A stretch of 64,000 bases of DNA, taken from NCBI GenBank assembly GCA_965220955.1, contig CBDCRK010000015.1, forward strand, positions 124,001 to 188,000. Direction: 5' to 3'. The translations under genes and the position numbers were made by a program. The stretch comes from CBDCRK01 sp965220955. Its GTDB lineage: Bacteria > Desulfobacterota > Binatia > Bin18 > CBDCRK01. Shown in pieces: positions 33,623 to 41,684 of this stretch; the stretch's first letter is position 1, and each line of letters opens with the position of its first letter. The notes below the pieces were generated by a model, which was not told where the DNA came from, did no database searches, and saw only the letters and a program-made list of their open reading frames with translations.

Positions 33623-33708
33623 TCTGCATGTCCGAGAGAGAGGGAGCCAGCAACGCAGGGAAACTCCCTCTCCCCTGAGCCACGACCCCTGATACCGGAA
33701 ATCTCCGA

Positions 33709-33879
33709 ATGAGCGAAGTTATAGTGTTACCAGCCAAGATTGGCGAAGGTAAAAAGCGAGAAGTCCAGACATTGTTGGCAGACATCCACCGTAGGCTTGT
33801 GCTCATTCGCCTGCGCCAGAATGCGATTCTGGCCGATCACTCAGCCGCATCTCTTAACAGTGAGCCATTAGGCCAATAG
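33709..33879 (+). pseudogene. Remnant resembling an antibiotic-biosynthesis-monooxygenase (ABM) domain
   Basis: The frame gives MSEVIVLPAKIGEGKKREVQ and TLLADIHRRL, resembling the first strand and helix of ABM-type ferredoxin-like proteins; after residue 30 the similarity is lost. It encodes 56 residues, against about 95 in the family. The stop TAG is in frame with the following hydrolase remnant, as if two broken genes had fused. Confidence 0.4.
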
Positions 33880-34243
33880 AAAAAACGTATCGAAACTACA
33901 GATATCAGAATCTGTTTCATTGGGGATTCCTTTGTCAACGGCACTGGCGATCCCCTTTGTTTGGGATAGACCGGACGAGTATGCGCTGCTGCTATCCAGA
34001 AAGGATCAGGTTACGTATTACAACCTTGGTATCCGATGCAATACGCGTGAGGATATTGCCGGTGGCAGGCTGGATGTGCACGGCGTTTGTCTCAGCACAT
34101 CGACGGCAGAGTGGTCTTTTCCTTTGGGGGCGACACCACGATTGAACAGGGCAGACAACTTCTATCACGGGATGCCACAAGGGACGATTTTTATCTTGAC
34201 TCGGTGGTTTCAAAAATATATTCTCTCTTCTGATTTAGAGTCT
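33880..34243 (+). pseudogene. SGNH/GDSL-type hydrolase remnant
   Basis: RICFIGDSFVNGTGDPLCLG is block I of SGNH hydrolases (GDS with the nucleophile). It then hits a TAG where Trp is expected, and the frame changes to VTYYNLGIRCNTREDIAGG (block with conserved Asn region), and again to GRVVFSFGGDTTIE. The C-terminal catalytic Asp-x-x-His block is absent. No start codon remains. Dead gene. Confidence 0.75.
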
Positions 34244-34271
34244 TAAATCTACACCCTCAGAGGAAGAAAAT

Positions 34272-34730
34272 ATGGATCAGGATCTACGGCAAGAAGACCC
34301 AGCCCGGGAAGAGAGAGTGCTAATTTCCCTTACCGACAAGGCGGTAGAGATGATCAGGAAAGCAATGGAACGAGAGGGAGTGAAAGACGGGGGGCTTCGT
34401 ATGACGGTGTCCGGTGGGGGCTGCGCAGGTTTCCGCTACAGTCTTAGCTTAGACGAGTCTGCTTGTGCCGATGATGAGGTTGTTACTCAGAATGGGATTA
34501 GAGCTTTCCTTGACCCTGTTAGCGCTCAGCATCTGAAGGGAACCCTGCTCGACTATGTGAGTAATCGTTATGGGACAGGGTTTAAGTTTTTCAAGCTGGA
34601 AGCTAGTCGTGCCATTGGATGTGGGTCAGCACTTGTTCTTCGTCGATGTATCTCTGGTAACGCCCGAACTCTTGGCTGTATAAAAAGTGCCCAAAGGCCT
34701 CTGATGGAATTAGTGCCAGGAGGTCGCTGA
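34272..34730 (+). CDS. HesB/IscA-type iron-sulfur assembly protein with altered C-terminus
   Basis: It encodes 152 residues. VLISLTDKAVEMIRKAMERE and GGLRMTVSGGGCAGFRYSLS, then DPVSAQHLKGTLLDYVSNRY, GTGFKFFKL, are A-type carrier features; the first ligand Cys is in GGGCAGF. Family members end about 8 residues after a CGC motif; here it reads AIGCGSALVL, so the first Cys of the pair is Ile, and a foreign 33-residue tail follows. On the opposite strand this tail region has a more natural protein reading (see findings), so the 3' end seems to be a chimera. Iron-sulfur transfer function is doubtful. Confidence 0.7.
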   Translation: MDQDLRQEDPAREERVLISLTDKAVEMIRKAMEREGVKDGGLRMTVSGGGCAGFRYSLSLDESACADDEVVTQNGIRAFLDPVSAQHLKGTLLDYVSNRYGTGFKFFKLEASRAIGCGSALVLRRCISGNARTLGCIKSAQRPLMELVPGGR

Positions 34731-34854
34731 CACTCTCCATAACTCGCCGCCCTCCTATAGCAGAGGAGCCCTGTACCTCAATGGGCGAGGGATGCCACTG
34801 GCGGCTGTTCGCCAGTGGTACTGCTTCTGTACGGCAATCTCACCTGAACGTATC

Positions 34855-35115
34855 CTTCTCTATTGCCACGCCGCGCCACCAAACCCGACTGTTGTTCGAC
34901 CATTAAGGGGCAGCAAAGCGGCTGGCCACATAGTGCGCCCGCACGCCCACTTGGAACATTGCCTCCCAGCGCCACAGAGGCTGTTGCCAAAAGGGCAGCG
35001 GCCAGGTGAAGGCATGATTCTCAGACATGTTCTCATAGCCCCCCAACATTATTCACTAAGAGGTCGAGACGCCCGTGTTCTTCGCGGTCGGGGAGTTTCT
35101 CGGCCACTGGTGATG
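34855..35115 (-). pseudogene. SDR oxidoreductase remnant (DHRS1-like)
   Basis: Minus-strand pieces in different frames read DREEHGRLDLLVNNVGGL, a stop, then MSENHAFTWPLPFWQQPLWR, then WEAMFQVGVRAHYVASRFAA and LMVEQQSGLV. Together they match the NAG segment and following helices of a short-chain dehydrogenase. Both the Rossmann GxxxGxG part and the YxxxK part are missing. Dead gene. Confidence 0.7.
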
Positions 35116-35216
35116 AGATCAGGGCAATGCTAGACTGCAGGGCTGCTCCCTTGCCAGTTTTGGCAAAGACTTTTTAAATGGGTTCACACCTCTGTACAGA
35201 GAAAGGAGACCTGAGT

Positions 35217-35966
35217 ATGGCTGGACGACTTGACGGAAAAGTTGCCTTGATTTCTGGAGCTGCCCGCGGACAAGGAGAAGCCGAAGCGCGGCTTTTTGTT
35301 TCCCAAGGGGCCAAGGTGGTATTAGGAGATATCCTGGTTGAAGAACAACAGAAAGTTGTGGATGCTCTCAATTCCCAGGGCGGGCAGGCAACCTGTGTCA
35401 AGCTCGACGTCACGCTGGAGGCAGACTGGCAGCAGGCCGTAGAGGTAGCCGTGCGTACCTACGGGAAACTTGACATTCTGGTCAACAATGCTGGGATCTT
35501 TCCGGTAGAAGGCTTGGAGGAAACCAATCTCGAGCTCTGGAATCGGGTCATTGCTATCAATCAGACCGGCGTGTTCTTTGGCATGAAGTGCGCCGTGCCT
35601 ACTATGCGGCAGGCTGGAGGCGGATCTATTGTCAATATTTCTTCTGTAGCCGGACTCATTGGGTCAGGCATGGCCACGGCCTACCATGGGACTAAAGGCG
35701 CAGTACGGCTGCTTACCAAAACGGCGGCTATTGAATATGCCAAAGACCAGATTCGGATTAATTCTGTCCATCCCGGTGGAGTGGATACCGAGATGCTGAA
35801 CGTTCTCAACCCTGAAGCGCGTCAATCAGCCCTCCAAGCCCATCCCTTGGGACGGTTGGCCACGCCGCAGGATATTGCCTATGCGGTCCTGTATCTGGCC
35901 AGTGACGAAGCCTCGTTTGTAACTGGGGCAGAGCTGGTTATTGATGGGGGTTATACGGCACAATAA
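35217..35966 (+). CDS. Short-chain dehydrogenase/reductase (classical SDR)
   Basis: It encodes 249 residues; ATG 35217 follows AAAGGAGACCTGAGT. The cofactor motif reads ALISGAARGQGEAEARLFVS (Ser replaces the usual Thr), then LDILVNNAGIFP, active-site Ser in IVNISSVAGLIG and YHGTK (Tyr and Lys). The ending ASFVTGAELVIDGGYTAQ is typical. Acidic residue after beta-2 (VVLGDILVEE, Asp) suggests NAD preference. Close in type to hydroxysteroid or glucose dehydrogenases. Followed 11 bases later by the LLM oxidoreductase. Confidence 0.93.
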   Translation: MAGRLDGKVALISGAARGQGEAEARLFVSQGAKVVLGDILVEEQQKVVDALNSQGGQATCVKLDVTLEADWQQAVEVAVRTYGKLDILVNNAGIFPVEGLEETNLELWNRVIAINQTGVFFGMKCAVPTMRQAGGGSIVNISSVAGLIGSGMATAYHGTKGAVRLLTKTAAIEYAKDQIRINSVHPGGVDTEMLNVLNPEARQSALQAHPLGRLATPQDIAYAVLYLASDEASFVTGAELVIDGGYTAQ

Positions 35967-35977
35967 GGGAGACACAC

Positions 35978-36958
35978 ATGAAGATTGGTTTCAACATGCC
36001 TCAGTTAACGGCATTCGCAAGTCAGCGAGCAGTCCATGAATTTGCGATCCGTGCCGACCAGTTGGGTTACGACTCGCTGTGGGTACAAGATCATTTTCTT
36101 TATCCAGCAAACCCAATCCAGAGCCACCCCGTGCACCAAATCGTGCTCGGGCCGGATAAAATTGTTCCGTGGCCTGAGGCATATGAAAGCATGCTTGCTC
36201 CCCTGGAAGCACTGGCTTATGTTGCGGGGATAACAAAAAACATTCGAGTTGGCACTTCCGTGTTGGTATTTGGCTATCATCGACCCATCACACTTGCCAA
36301 ACAAGTCGCCACTATTGACGTCCTTTCCGGCGGTCGGTTTGACCTTGGCCTCGGACTGGGCTGGTCACGCCAGGAGTTTGCGCATATGGGCACTCCGTTT
36401 GAAAAACGCGGAGCCCGCTGTAACGACTTCATTAGAGCCCTGCGTGCAGCCTGGAAGAAGAATCCAACAGGGTACGATGGTCCTTTCTATACCATTCCCC
36501 GCGGGTCAACCTCGCCCAAACCCGTCCAGTCCGATGAACATGGTAACCCGGCCGTGCCGATTCTCGGCGGGTTTCTGAATGATGCGGGTCTACCGCGAGT
36601 AGCCGAGTTATGCGACGCTTGGCATCCGGCAGGCCATCCAGTAGAGCTTGCCGTCAGGCGAATGCAACAAATTAACCAGATGGCCAAAGAGCAGTTCAGT
36701 CGCGGCCCTTTAAAGCTCGTTCACCGCGTCTTTGCCGCCCCGGCGTTACCCAGCATAGAGAAGATTGGCGACCAGATGATGCAACCCACCTGGGTTGGCA
36801 CCCCTGACGAGATGATGCCGCATCTAAAAGAGTGCAAGGAAGCTGGCATCGACGAAGTAGTGATTGACACCAGCTTCTTTCAGGAAATGGCCAGCGAAGA
36901 CGATTGGACCGCGCAGCCAGACTTTTTCCAGCCGCTTTTGAATGAAGCACATAGATAA
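35978..36958 (+). CDS. LLM-class (luciferase-like) flavin or F420-dependent oxidoreductase
   Basis: It encodes 326 residues with GGGAGACACAC before the start. MKIGFNMPQLTAFASQRAVH, LGYDSLWVQDHFLYP, IRVGTSVLVFGYHRPITLAK, then SGGRFDLGLGLGWSRQEF show the TIM-barrel bacterial luciferase fold, including the conserved cofactor strands. The TIGR03619-like layout and the missing FMN-specific features make F420 use likely, but sequence alone does not prove it. Operon with the SDR. Expected role: oxidation or monooxygenation of a catabolic intermediate. Confidence 0.85.
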   Translation: MKIGFNMPQLTAFASQRAVHEFAIRADQLGYDSLWVQDHFLYPANPIQSHPVHQIVLGPDKIVPWPEAYESMLAPLEALAYVAGITKNIRVGTSVLVFGYHRPITLAKQVATIDVLSGGRFDLGLGLGWSRQEFAHMGTPFEKRGARCNDFIRALRAAWKKNPTGYDGPFYTIPRGSTSPKPVQSDEHGNPAVPILGGFLNDAGLPRVAELCDAWHPAGHPVELAVRRMQQINQMAKEQFSRGPLKLVHRVFAAPALPSIEKIGDQMMQPTWVGTPDEMMPHLKECKEAGIDEVVIDTSFFQEMASEDDWTAQPDFFQPLLNEAHR

Positions 36959-37029
36959 CCGGAATAACCGGGGGTAAAGGAAAACAGATATCCTGAATCC
37001 CGTGCCTCTTAAGGGCAGATTGTGGCTTT

Positions 37030-37165
37030 CTAGCTGTCAAGCAACCGCTCGGGCTTCCTTCCCCCTTGAGGGGGAAGGCCAGGATGGGGGCGAAAGAAAA
37101 GGTGTTTCCTTCCTTTTAGATTCCCTTGCACCCTCACCCTCTCCCTGCGGGAGAGGGAATGCCTA
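37030..37165. repeat. Intergenic hairpin repeat cluster
   Basis: Two strong hairpins: CCTTCCCCC (37057-37065) pairs with GGGGGAAGG (37070-37078) across TTGA, and CCCTCTCCC (37137-37145) pairs with GGGAGAGGG (37149-37157) across TGC. This is the widespread 'CCCTCTCCC...GGGAGAGGG' class of mobile intergenic repeats. It lies directly before a metallo-hydrolase gene that has lost its 5' end, so it may mark the break. Confidence 0.75.
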
Positions 37166-37222
37166 CTGGTCAAACGGCCTAAGTCCCATGTCACCAGGAT
37201 TGCCCCTACGTCAGGGTGCCAA

Positions 37223-37720
37223 GGTACAGTTGGCAACAAGGAAGTCAATCTGATAGAGGTCGGGCCAGCTCATACCAAGGGGGATGTTTTGATCTATGTC
37301 CCAGAGGATCGAACAATCTTTACCGGCGATATTTTGTTCATTGATGGTACCCCTCTTATGTGGAATGGTCCGATTGGAAACTGGATCAAAGCCTGCGATC
37401 TAATGATCGATATGGATGTGGAAACAATTGTCCCAGGTCATGGGCCGATTACCAATAAACACGGAGTGGAGGCGGTCAAGGGGTACTTGCAGTATATCCA
37501 GGTAGAAGCCCGGAAGCGGTATGATGCCGGAATGTCGTTTATTGAGGCGGCAAATGATATTGCCCTGAGCGATTACGCGTCGTGGGGAGACTCAGAGCGT
37601 ATTGTTGTCAATGTGCACACGCTTTACCAAGAGTTCAGTGATGATACGTCACCAGTAAATCTAGCTGAGCTGTTCGAGCCCATGGCCAAGCTGGCAAAAA
37701 GCCGCAAACATGTTGCATAG
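37223..37720 (+). pseudogene. Metallo-beta-lactamase-fold hydrolase, N-terminal half missing
   Basis: The frame reads NLIEVGPAHTKGDVLIYVPE (third metal ligand His), RTIFTGDILFIDGTPLMWNG (Asp) and IVPGHGPITNKHGV (final His). The hallmark HxHxDH segment and everything before it are absent, replaced by intergenic repeats. No proper start codon precedes the core (a TTG at 37289 lies inside a conserved strand). The remaining helix (AMSF-like ARKRYDAGMSFIEAAND) resembles the quinoprotein-relay or SoxH-like branch. Inactive as it stands. Confidence 0.8.
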
Positions 37721-37862
37721 CTTCTTTTCCGCTCTTTGGGACCTGCGCGCCGTTCTTCGGGTTTGTGCCCAAAGCGTGCTTCAGGACGACTTGGCCCAAG
37801 CCTTCTGGCGGCAGATGGGGTTCCGGGATTTCATGAAGAGACTAACCATTGACCTTTGAGCA

Positions 37863-37985
37863 CATCTACTGAGTTTGGGTTACCAGGAGAGTAAACTCTA
37901 TGTGTTTGGGCATTCCGGCGAAATTACAGACATCTTTGAAGAGGGTATAGGTATGGGGGCGGGCACGCACATTGATCCGTGCTAA
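37863..37985 (+). pseudogene. Unidentified coding remnant
   Basis: The frame gives HLLSLGYQESKLYVFGHSGE, then ITDIFEEGIGMGAGTHIDPC, which looks protein-like but has no start and no recognised family. The 140 bases before it contain no convincing frame. Probably the 3' end of a lost gene. Confidence 0.3.
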
Positions 37986-38018
37986 GCAACGAGTTAGGTA
38001 TAAGGTTATACTGTTGGT

Positions 38019-38924
38019 TCAAGCAACCTGCATAATAAAGAAAACGTACCCATACCAGTCAGTATACTTGCGATAGATATTGATCTCCAACTGTTCCTCA
38101 TCCAACAATTGATTAGCTTCACTATGGCCTTGGTATTGGTCACGCAACAGCGCAATCCGTGCTTCCAACGGAGTATAGTAATCTTCCCACCAACTGGAAG
38201 CGGGTAGTACAAAATGTTCTACTTCATGGTAGCCAGCATTCCGGATAAGTGCCGAGTTCTCTTCGACAGCCTTCATCCCAGGATAACCAGCAGCCCAATA
38301 GGTCTGGACCTCCACCGGCGGCTGAGGACGCAACCAGCAGAGTTCTGAAATAACCAGATAACCTTTGGGCTTGAGATACTGTTGCCAGTTCAGGAGGCCT
38401 TGCTCGAAGCCCATAATATAAATGGCACCTTCGGACCAAATGACATTGAAAGTCCGAGCGGCAAAGGGGAGAGCAAACATGGAGCCCGGAATGGGGAGCA
38501 CTCGCCGGGACACACCGGCCAATTGAGCGCGTTGACCTAATTGGTGCAGAAAGGGTAGGTCAACATCTAATGCGAGAATTTGGCCCTCGGTCAGTTTTGC
38601 CAGCTCCAGCGTTTGCATACCTGGGCCACAGCCGATGTCGAGAATGTAGGGGTTCACTGCTAAGTCTGTGAGTCTAGAAAAGGCTCGCTGCGTTGAGGCA
38701 TTATCGCCGGGTGCCTGACGAGGAAGATCCTGGTGGATTTGAAAGAATAGATCCATAAACTCGCTCTGCCATTTAGGAGTAGACTGCAGCGGCAAGCGGC
38801 CGGGCAGAGTCACCCCGACGCTCGACAACAACTGAGTCCAGGCCCAGCCAGGCTGCTCGACGCCCGCTACTTGGCTGGGATGTAGTAGGATAGATTTAAG
38901 CTTTGCCTTCCTTTTATCAGTCAT
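38019..38924 (-). CDS. Class I SAM-dependent methyltransferase
   Basis: It encodes 301 residues. The SAM-binding motif is PYILDIGCGPGMQTLELAKL, the acidic residue of motif II is in QILALDVDLPFL, and later motifs are FNVIWSEGAIYIMGFEQGL and KGYLVISELCWL. A 95-residue N-terminal extension precedes the core, so the start is probably right although the ribosome site is weak. Resembles small-molecule methyltransferases of the UbiE/arsenite type, but lacks cysteine clusters. Substrate unknown. Confidence 0.85.
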   Translation of the reverse strand: MTDKRKAKLKSILLHPSQVAGVEQPGWAWTQLLSSVGVTLPGRLPLQSTPKWQSEFMDLFFQIHQDLPRQAPGDNASTQRAFSRLTDLAVNPYILDIGCGPGMQTLELAKLTEGQILALDVDLPFLHQLGQRAQLAGVSRRVLPIPGSMFALPFAARTFNVIWSEGAIYIMGFEQGLLNWQQYLKPKGYLVISELCWLRPQPPVEVQTYWAAGYPGMKAVEENSALIRNAGYHEVEHFVLPASSWWEDYYTPLEARIALLRDQYQGHSEANQLLDEEQLEINIYRKYTDWYGYVFFIMQVA

Positions 38925-39081
38925 AGCGCTATACCGGGTGCGTCACCACCCAGATTTCTTCCTGCGGAGACCCCTTTACTGCATCAGCCTCAGCTGGATT
39001 ATTGTAGGGAAGATAAAGTACAACCCGCGTGCGTTCTTCGTGAATTCCCTGTTTCATGGCATATCGTTCTATGCCACTGCT

Positions 39082-39339
39082 TTAGTTATTAAAACTGAGA
39101 TTCTCACGACGAAGCTTGGTGATTTCTTCTGGTGGCAATTTGGCAGCCGATACAATAGGGACGTGAGTAGGCTTTAAATGCTCAAAAAGGTAGACCCTTG
39201 ATGGTGGTACCACAATAGTCGAGCTGCCCACCAACACATGAGATATCTCCCTTTCAAAAATAATTTCGAGGGCTGCCCTGAAAACTTGCTTTGAGTTGAA
39301 CTTTAGCGCTGCTCCGTGCTCGTCTACTACTTCACTCAT
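39082..39339 (-). CDS. Small hypothetical protein (85 aa)
   Basis: MSEVVDEHGAALKFNSKQVF at the start, preceded by AAGGGGG about six bases before ATG. A mixed sequence with a hydrophobic strand segment (ISHVLVGSSTIVVPPSRVYL) and a basic end. No family recognised. The good ribosome site and sensible composition make it likely real. Confidence 0.45.
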   Translation of the reverse strand: MSEVVDEHGAALKFNSKQVFRAALEIIFEREISHVLVGSSTIVVPPSRVYLFEHLKPTHVPIVSAAKLPPEEITKLRRENLSFNN

Positions 39340-39593
39340 AAGGCCCCCTTGCCTGCGCTTGTGAATGACATACTTCTCACTATCGAAAACAAAACGGAAT
39401 CGCCTTTGCCTTTCTACCCCATATTATATCACCAGCCGTAGCCTTCCCTATTTTCGACCCTTATCTTGACCTGTGAGTGAAATCAAGCTAGCGTCTCGTC
39501 CCTAATGCCGCATTGCGTCGAGTTGCCGTAAGATCGTTGCGTTTCTTGACAACGACTGTTGCCCCTATGAACAACTATGAAAGGGAAGGGACC

Positions 39594-40445
39594 ATGCCAA
39601 CACATCGCTCAGACTCGGCGTCTCCGGCCTTCGACCTCCGTATTTTTTCGTATATCCCCAATCCGCGGGTCTGGAAGGCAACCATTGCCGCACGGCTCTG
39701 TGGCGTACGGTTGGATCTGAGGGGTAGCTCGCCCCGCGAGCTTCAGCACTGGCTGTGGGACTTTGAGGCACGGCCACTTACCGACGAAGAGCGGCACGCG
39801 CCGCAGGATACCCAGCGGCAGGGCAAAACCGGCTTCAAAGGACGCCTCTATAAGACCGAGGCGTTTATGGACGCACATCCCTTCGGAACCGTTCCCGCGG
39901 CGTTCAGCCCAGACGGTACTACGGGCATCTTCGAATCCAACAGCATTATGCGCGCCGTGGGAAGGCTCGGTCAGGAAAAGTATCCTATATACGGCACCGA
40001 TGCGTATTCCGCAGCCCGGGTTGACAGTTTTCTTGACGCCAGCCTAATTTTTGCCAGAGACTCGCAGATCTACTTGCTCTCCCTGGGGAACGGCTCGGTC
40101 ACGGTGGACATTCACTCCAGAGCCAAAGAAGCCTTTGGCACATACCTTGCGGGAATTGAGTGTGCCTTAAGTTCTAGCCGCAAATTCTTGGTAGGCAACA
40201 ACCTCACGCTTGCGGACATCTGCTTTGTGGCGGAACTGACCCTGTTCTCGTGGGAAAAGGCGCAAGTTACCGCATTGGCGGCGAAGGGGTTAGATGGTAT
40301 CTTCCACAATGAAGTCCCTTCCGACTTCCCCCAGGCCATAGCTCACTATGGGAAACTGTGTGAACACGAAGCCTTTGCTCCTGACGTGGCGCCCTATTTG
40401 CGGAAGCTTCAAGAAGAAATCGAGAAGGATAGAGAGAAGGTATAG
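39594..40445 (+). CDS. Glutathione S-transferase-like protein
   Basis: It encodes 283 residues from MPTHRSDSASPAFDLRIFSY (GGGAAGGG before ATG 39594; earlier in-frame ATGs lack a site). The N-terminal thioredoxin-like part has FSYIPNPRVWKATIAARLCG and the cis-Pro region FGTVPAAFSPDGTTGIFESN, then SIMRAVGRL (the ES-x-AI position). The C-terminal helical part has LADICFVAEL. The layout follows the eEF1B-gamma-like GST group. A catalytic Ser/Cys is not obvious (IPNPRV). Likely a cytosolic glutathione-binding protein. Confidence 0.75.
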   Translation: MPTHRSDSASPAFDLRIFSYIPNPRVWKATIAARLCGVRLDLRGSSPRELQHWLWDFEARPLTDEERHAPQDTQRQGKTGFKGRLYKTEAFMDAHPFGTVPAAFSPDGTTGIFESNSIMRAVGRLGQEKYPIYGTDAYSAARVDSFLDASLIFARDSQIYLLSLGNGSVTVDIHSRAKEAFGTYLAGIECALSSSRKFLVGNNLTLADICFVAELTLFSWEKAQVTALAAKGLDGIFHNEVPSDFPQAIAHYGKLCEHEAFAPDVAPYLRKLQEEIEKDREKV

Positions 40446-40550
40446 GCATTTAAGCGCTTCCTTGGCATCACTTTGCAGTGTGCTTGAACGTCAGGTCGCG
40501 TGAGCCGCGGGCTGAAAGCAGGCGACCGTATCTATTGTGTGAATCCCTCT

Positions 40551-40934
40551 TTAGCCATTGCCAGTGACAAAGGTCACCACTTCGATCCGATTTCCGTCGG
40601 GATCTCGGATAAACGCCGCATAATAGCTCTCGTTGTATTCAGGCCGAAAACCGGGGGCCCCATCAGACTGAGCCCCCGACTGAAGCGCAGTCTGGAAAAA
40701 CAGGTCAACCAACTCCTTTCCTCTCGCACGAATCGCAATATGGACACCGCTATCAGCAGCTACACTTGCCATCTGTGGACGGTGATTGAGCCAGAACTCC
40801 GGATATTTTTTCCCGAAGCCCACCGTGTTTTCTCGTGCCACCAGCTTGTCAAGCCCAATTGTCGAGAGCACTGCTTGGTAAAAGTCAGTGCTTCTTGCCA
40901 GATCACTAACACTGATCGATATATGATCAATCAT
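40551..40934 (-). CDS. VOC-superfamily (glyoxalase-like) protein
   Basis: It encodes 127 residues from MIDHISISVSDLARSTDFYQ, with GGGAGGAAATC before the ATG. FYQAVLSTIGLDKLVARENT, GVHIAIRARGKELVDLFFQT and AAFIRDPDGNRIEVVTFV (C-terminal metal-ligand Glu) give the standard single-domain VOC pattern. Metal ligands His (MIDHISI), His (GVHIAI) and Glu are all present, so it is probably a metal enzyme. Function not assignable. Confidence 0.9.
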   Translation of the reverse strand: MIDHISISVSDLARSTDFYQAVLSTIGLDKLVARENTVGFGKKYPEFWLNHRPQMASVAADSGVHIAIRARGKELVDLFFQTALQSGAQSDGAPGFRPEYNESYYAAFIRDPDGNRIEVVTFVTGNG

Positions 40935-41050
40935 GATTTCCTCCCGTTTTCACACCCCGAGGCGAATGATTCTTTCAAAACACGCCTGGCAGAGGCTTTG
41001 CCCGAACCAAGACACTCGAGAAATTTTGCAAGAAAATTTGCTTGTACCCC

Positions 41051-41194
41051 CTAACGTCTAGCCGCCACCCGCACGGCGCCAATTCGGTCGCGATCTATCA
41101 CAGGGCCTACTCGGGGATTCGTCAGAACAGCGTCGATCACTTGAGTCAATTGCTGTGGGCGCCCCAACAATACCTTGCGAGAGCCCGCGCTCAC
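41051..41194 (-). pseudogene. Dienelactone-hydrolase-like remnant
   Basis: The frame reads SRKVLLGRPQQLTQVIDAVL, then TNPRVGPVIDRDRIGAVR. This matches the segment just before the nucleophile elbow in dienelactone or PAF-acetylhydrolase-like proteins ('RP.D...VLDALL.DPR.GP.IDP.RIGAVGHS.GG'). It ends exactly before the GHSxGG motif and has no proper start. Only a stub remains. Confidence 0.55.
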
Positions 41195-41286
41195 TGTTTG
41201 CCGCCCAGACCAAGACCTTTCCTTTCAGCTCGGTAGGAACCGCAGTGTGGCGGCAATACGGTGCAGCACAGTGTTAGACGAGCTGT

Positions 41287-41373
41287 CTACCTCGGGTGCC
41301 TCGTAGCGTCCAGCGCCAGGTAGACGAACAACGCGGGCACAACGATCAAAAGCAAGGCGGCAACGTATTCCAT
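41287..41373 (-). CDS. 28-residue membrane peptide
   Basis: MEYVAALLLIVVPALFVYLA followed by LDATRHPR: one membrane helix with a short basic tail. ATG 41373 is two bases after the stop of the preceding small membrane gene (TAATCATG), so it is almost certainly translated by coupling. Too short for normal gene finding. No function known. Confidence 0.6.
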   Translation of the reverse strand: MEYVAALLLIVVPALFVYLALDATRHPR

Positions 41374-41375
41374 GA

Positions 41376-41603
41376 TTAAAGATCCCTCAGACGTTCGATT
41401 TGGAGTTCAATCCGACGGTGAAGCTCTGCGATGCCGGCACTAACGACAGCTATGGCCAAGAGATCAGCAACCAGGAGGCTGGTTGAGGCCTGTCCGTAGT
41501 TCCCGATGAACCAGCCGATCAAGCTGATATCAGTGACGACCATGATGCCAAGCCAAAGCTTGAGGTAGGCGATTTGCTCTTTGGCGACATCAAGTTCCGA
41601 CAT
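41376..41603 (-). CDS. Small two-helix membrane protein (75 aa)
   Basis: MSELDVAKEQIAYLKLWLGI, then MVVTDISLIGWFIGNYGQAS, then LLVADLLAIAVVSAGIAELH and a charged tail. Two membrane helices with cytoplasmic ends predicted. Coupled to the 28-residue peptide downstream. Upstream frames to 41663 are open, but the ATG at 41603 gives the natural start. No family name; a two-gene membrane peptide unit. Confidence 0.6.
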   Translation of the reverse strand: MSELDVAKEQIAYLKLWLGIMVVTDISLIGWFIGNYGQASTSLLVADLLAIAVVSAGIAELHRRIELQIERLRDL

Positions 41604-41684
41604 AACCCTATGACTCTTGATAGTGCTGACTCGATAGTACCTCAACGACAGGGGGTGAATCAACAGAAGCCTGTTACAGTTTTT

